From Augochlora pura (Eukaryota > Arthropoda > Insecta > Hymenoptera > Halictidae): a DNA stretch of 64,000 nucleotides. How positions within the stretch are numbered: position 1 is the first letter of the stretch; each line of letters begins with the position of its first letter. The notes under the pieces were generated by a model. The model ran no database searches and was not told where the DNA came from. It saw nothing but the letters and a program-made list of their open reading frames with translations. Of this stretch, positions 61,501 to 64,000 are shown piece after piece. The DNA lies in the NCBI RefSeq assembly GCF_028453695.1, contig NC_135774.1:26288001-26352000 (forward strand). Direction: 5' to 3'. The translations under genes and the position numbers were made by a program.

Positions 61501-64000
61501 CTTGTTCTCTTTGTTCCGCGTGTTCATTCTTTTTTCTACATTCGCGCTCGCAGACACTTTCGTTTCGACCGCGTAGACGATTTTGTAGAACTCGTTCGCA
61601 GGCGTGCAGCCTCTTTCGTGGCGATGAGCTCGGTGGTTCAGTTAACTTATTATCATACCGGGGTAATTAACTTAATATACTTTCGTCGGTTTTCGATACG
61701 GGCCGCGTGCGGCCACTCGTGAAAGTTCCGGCGAATTCCTTCGCTGCTTTTCGAGCGGTTTATTCCTGTTTGGTATTCATGCTAGACTCGCGGACGTCGA
61801 TGGTATATGGAATTGTTTGTAATTACGTAGATTTAACATGGAAAATTTACTTAATAGCAAGATAACACGGTTTAATTGTTCGATGACCGGTTGTCGAGAA
61901 AATTTCCCTCGAAGTCAATAGAAACGGCAAGCAACAGTCAGACATTCTATTTTTATCCTGTCGCGTGTATACGCAAACATCTTCCATAATTGTTTAATGC
62001 TTAAAAAATCATTTACGATTGTTACTAATCATTAAATTTACCAATTTTATAAATATACTTGGTAATACATATCTAAGTTTATAATTGGTATAGCGGCCGA
62101 TTTTATTATTTATTTCGTATGTCCTCACTTTACTTAAATTAGTTTAAAAAGTTCATAAGATCATCAAGAATTAATTATAAGTACAGTCAATAAATACTAG
62201 AAGATCAGAGAAGGAGCACAGATTAGTAATACATGAGGAAAATTAGGTTAACTCGACAGACGCGCCGGAGACTTCAATGCGCGGTGAGGAAAGTGCGCTG
62301 GAGACTTCAACGCATGATCAAGAAGCTGCAGCAGTGATTTCAATGCCGCTCGATTACGACGCCTCTGCACAAGCGTAGTTAGATATTCAGCTCTTTTCTT
62401 GGCATATTATAATACAATAAAATCGACGACGATAAATTCATGGAGTTTATAATTAAATTAAAATATTAATAAATAGAATTAAATAAAAAAGAATCCGTAG
62501 AAATTTAAAGCTGTCAAAATTTTCCATAATAACTACAGTCGGGACATAAATATATAAATAAATAGATAAACCGCTCAAATGTGAATTATTTGGTTTATGC
62601 AGCCAGAATTGACGTTAAAATTCTTAAGAATGAAGTCTGTGTCAGATTCAGCGTTATGTCGACGTTTCACGAACGCCGCAGCATGCATCGAAGTTGGTAA
62701 ATCGCCGAATTATCCCGAAAGCCCACCGGCAGATTGAGACGTAAAGAAGACCGTCGACGTAGGATCGAGAAATTCGAGGTAACCTCGTGTTACCATCTTC
62801 GACGCGGAGAAAGTCGCGGCCGGCGATCGGGCCCCGTCCGGCGTGCGTTCAGCCACGATCGGAAACGGTCTCTGTTCTTCGTCCTGGCCTCTCATCATCT
62901 TTTTCCCCATTCCTTCTCCTTGTTTTTCTAGGCGAGACGTCTTCGGGGTCAGGCCGAGGCGCGGCCAGCACCACGGTGTACGGGGTCCGCTGGCGCTGGC
63001 CCAACTCGGCCCGCGTGGACATTCCATGAAAAACCGTTAAACGTTCCCTCGCGACGCACGCGCGAATATATTAATCTCGAAGATGGCCGCCCGGGAGGAC
63101 CACCCGAAACGCCGATGACACTCGATCCGAATGAATGGGATGCTCGGCCGACGGAGACAGAGAAACGGAAAGGGAAGGGGTCGGAAAAGAGAAAGAGAGA
63201 AAGACGGCGAGAGAGAGAGAGAGAGGATATGGTCGCTGGGAATGCGGCTTAACTGCGAATTACAGTTAGTGGAAAAGTCCTGAGGACCGTTCCGAATAAT
63301 CGGACCTGCTCCGCGGAGATTTCGTCTAGAATGGTTGGTCCGGCCGGCGGAATCCCGGGTATGTGTGCCGTGGAAACTCCGCGAGGCACGAAAACGCGCG
63401 AAATCCTGTTTGATAGGAGGCCGCGCGGCAAGGAAAGTTGCGGGGGCGTGGGACACACGACGGAGCTTCTACGCCGGCAACTACGTATTATACCGCTTGC
63501 TGAAAGCGAAACCGCCGCGGATATCCTTGATATCATCGTCGTCGCAGCTTTCCGGGCCGCACTCTATAGGCCAGTTTTCCCCGCAGCAGATTAAGTTATG
63601 CGTGAAACCATGGGAACCTCTTAGAGGGAAAGCTGCCGCGGAGCTAATGGACGCTGGAAGATCGTTAATCATCGTGGCGTTTATCCGAAACGAAATGGAG
63701 TTTTGTGAATGAGTCATTACATTTCGAACACTTTTACGAAGCCGCAGCAACAATTTGCAACGTTTAACATTTCGTTTTTTGCTTCCAGTCCGTTCGATAC
63801 GCGAGTCGCCAATTGGAGAAATTAAAGCAGTTGTACGACGTCCGTTCATCGACGACGCGGATGCAAATTTTAATGCTCGATTCAATGCAAATTGTGCTGC
63901 CCGGTGAAAATTACTCCGCATTCAACGCAGATTATCGTCGATTCGAGGATCAGTTTCTAGAAACGAGTCGTCGATACGAACGATAATTATCGGCATAAAG
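58590..64000. other. Downstream spacer after Osi10
   Basis: CpG-rich islands at about 58.6-59.5, 61.0-61.8 and 62.7-63.6 kb and AT-rich stretches between. No Osiris exon was recognised, so the next cluster member, if present, starts beyond the window. A possible isolated terminal exon at 62931-63029 is discussed under findings. A GA tract lies at about 63188-63226. Confidence 0.45.
63188..63226. repeat. GA-rich microsatellite
   Basis: GA-rich run with AAAG and CGGC interruptions near the right end of the window. Confidence 0.8.

Noticed and set aside
1..64000. CRISPR arrays, operons, rRNA or tRNA genes
   Set aside because: Nothing with the required structure was seen; the window is eukaryotic, and no cloverleaf with conserved A and B boxes was noticed.

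Overview
The window is nuclear DNA of an insect, most likely a hymenopteran (ant, bee or wasp). It has short multi-exon genes with GT-AG introns, TATA promoters, AATAAA poly(A) signals, AT-rich spacers alternating with CpG-rich islands, and mariner, Tc1 and TTAA-flanked transposon debris. The order is inferred from gene content and base composition; the species cannot be named.

All six protein genes found belong to the Osiris (Osi, DUF1676) family and lie head-to-tail on the + strand: an unassigned Osiris gene (CDS 4102-6055), Osi6-like (17351-18832), Osi7-like (25999-28069), Osi8-like (37996-39577), Osi9-like (50045-52661) and Osi10-like (56985-57946). Each encodes a signal peptide, a pair of cysteines, a DUF1676 body, usually a basic Gly-Arg-Gly-Lys-type motif, a strongly hydrophobic segment, and a low-complexity His/Gly/Tyr/Ser tail that usually ends near an AQxLAY-type motif. 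All exon joins were read from the sequence, and the summed coding length of each gene is an exact multiple of three (329, 288, 274, 261, 277 and 255 residues). In all six, the last intron is phase 1 and sits just before the basic/hydrophobic exon. Osi numbers were assigned from gene order and protein features, not from a search.

Every gene has a TATA-type element at a sensible distance. The first gene and Osi6 share the same TATATAAAG core and appear to have a 5'-UTR exon followed by a long leader intron (about 1.5 and 2.3 kb). The other four promoters lie 160-290 bp upstream of the start codon. Poly(A) signals were found for five genes, 400-1060 bp after the stop.

The 4-10 kb spacers hold no other gene I can support. 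They do hold interpretable structure: a pair of piggyBac-like TTAA MITEs (12.6 and 33.7 kb); a nested insertion in which an 80-bp mariner mini-element sits inside a TTAA element whose empty-site relative lies at 43.2-43.5 kb; an internally deleted Tc1 element at 9.5 kb with transposase remnants; a 224-bp MITE that splits one copy of a 282-bp duplication in the Osi6 leader intron; an AT-rich palindrome at 7.4 kb; a decayed repeat array at 54.1-55.7 kb upstream of Osi10; and several short tandem repeats and GA/TC tracts.

Osiris proteins are insect-specific, membrane-associated secretory-pathway proteins linked to cuticle and tracheal development. The conserved cluster in Drosophila underlies the Triplo-lethal dosage-sensitive region, and Osi6-Osi8 have been implicated in octanoic-acid tolerance. 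The clustering here fits a co-regulated block, but nothing in the window demonstrates function directly.
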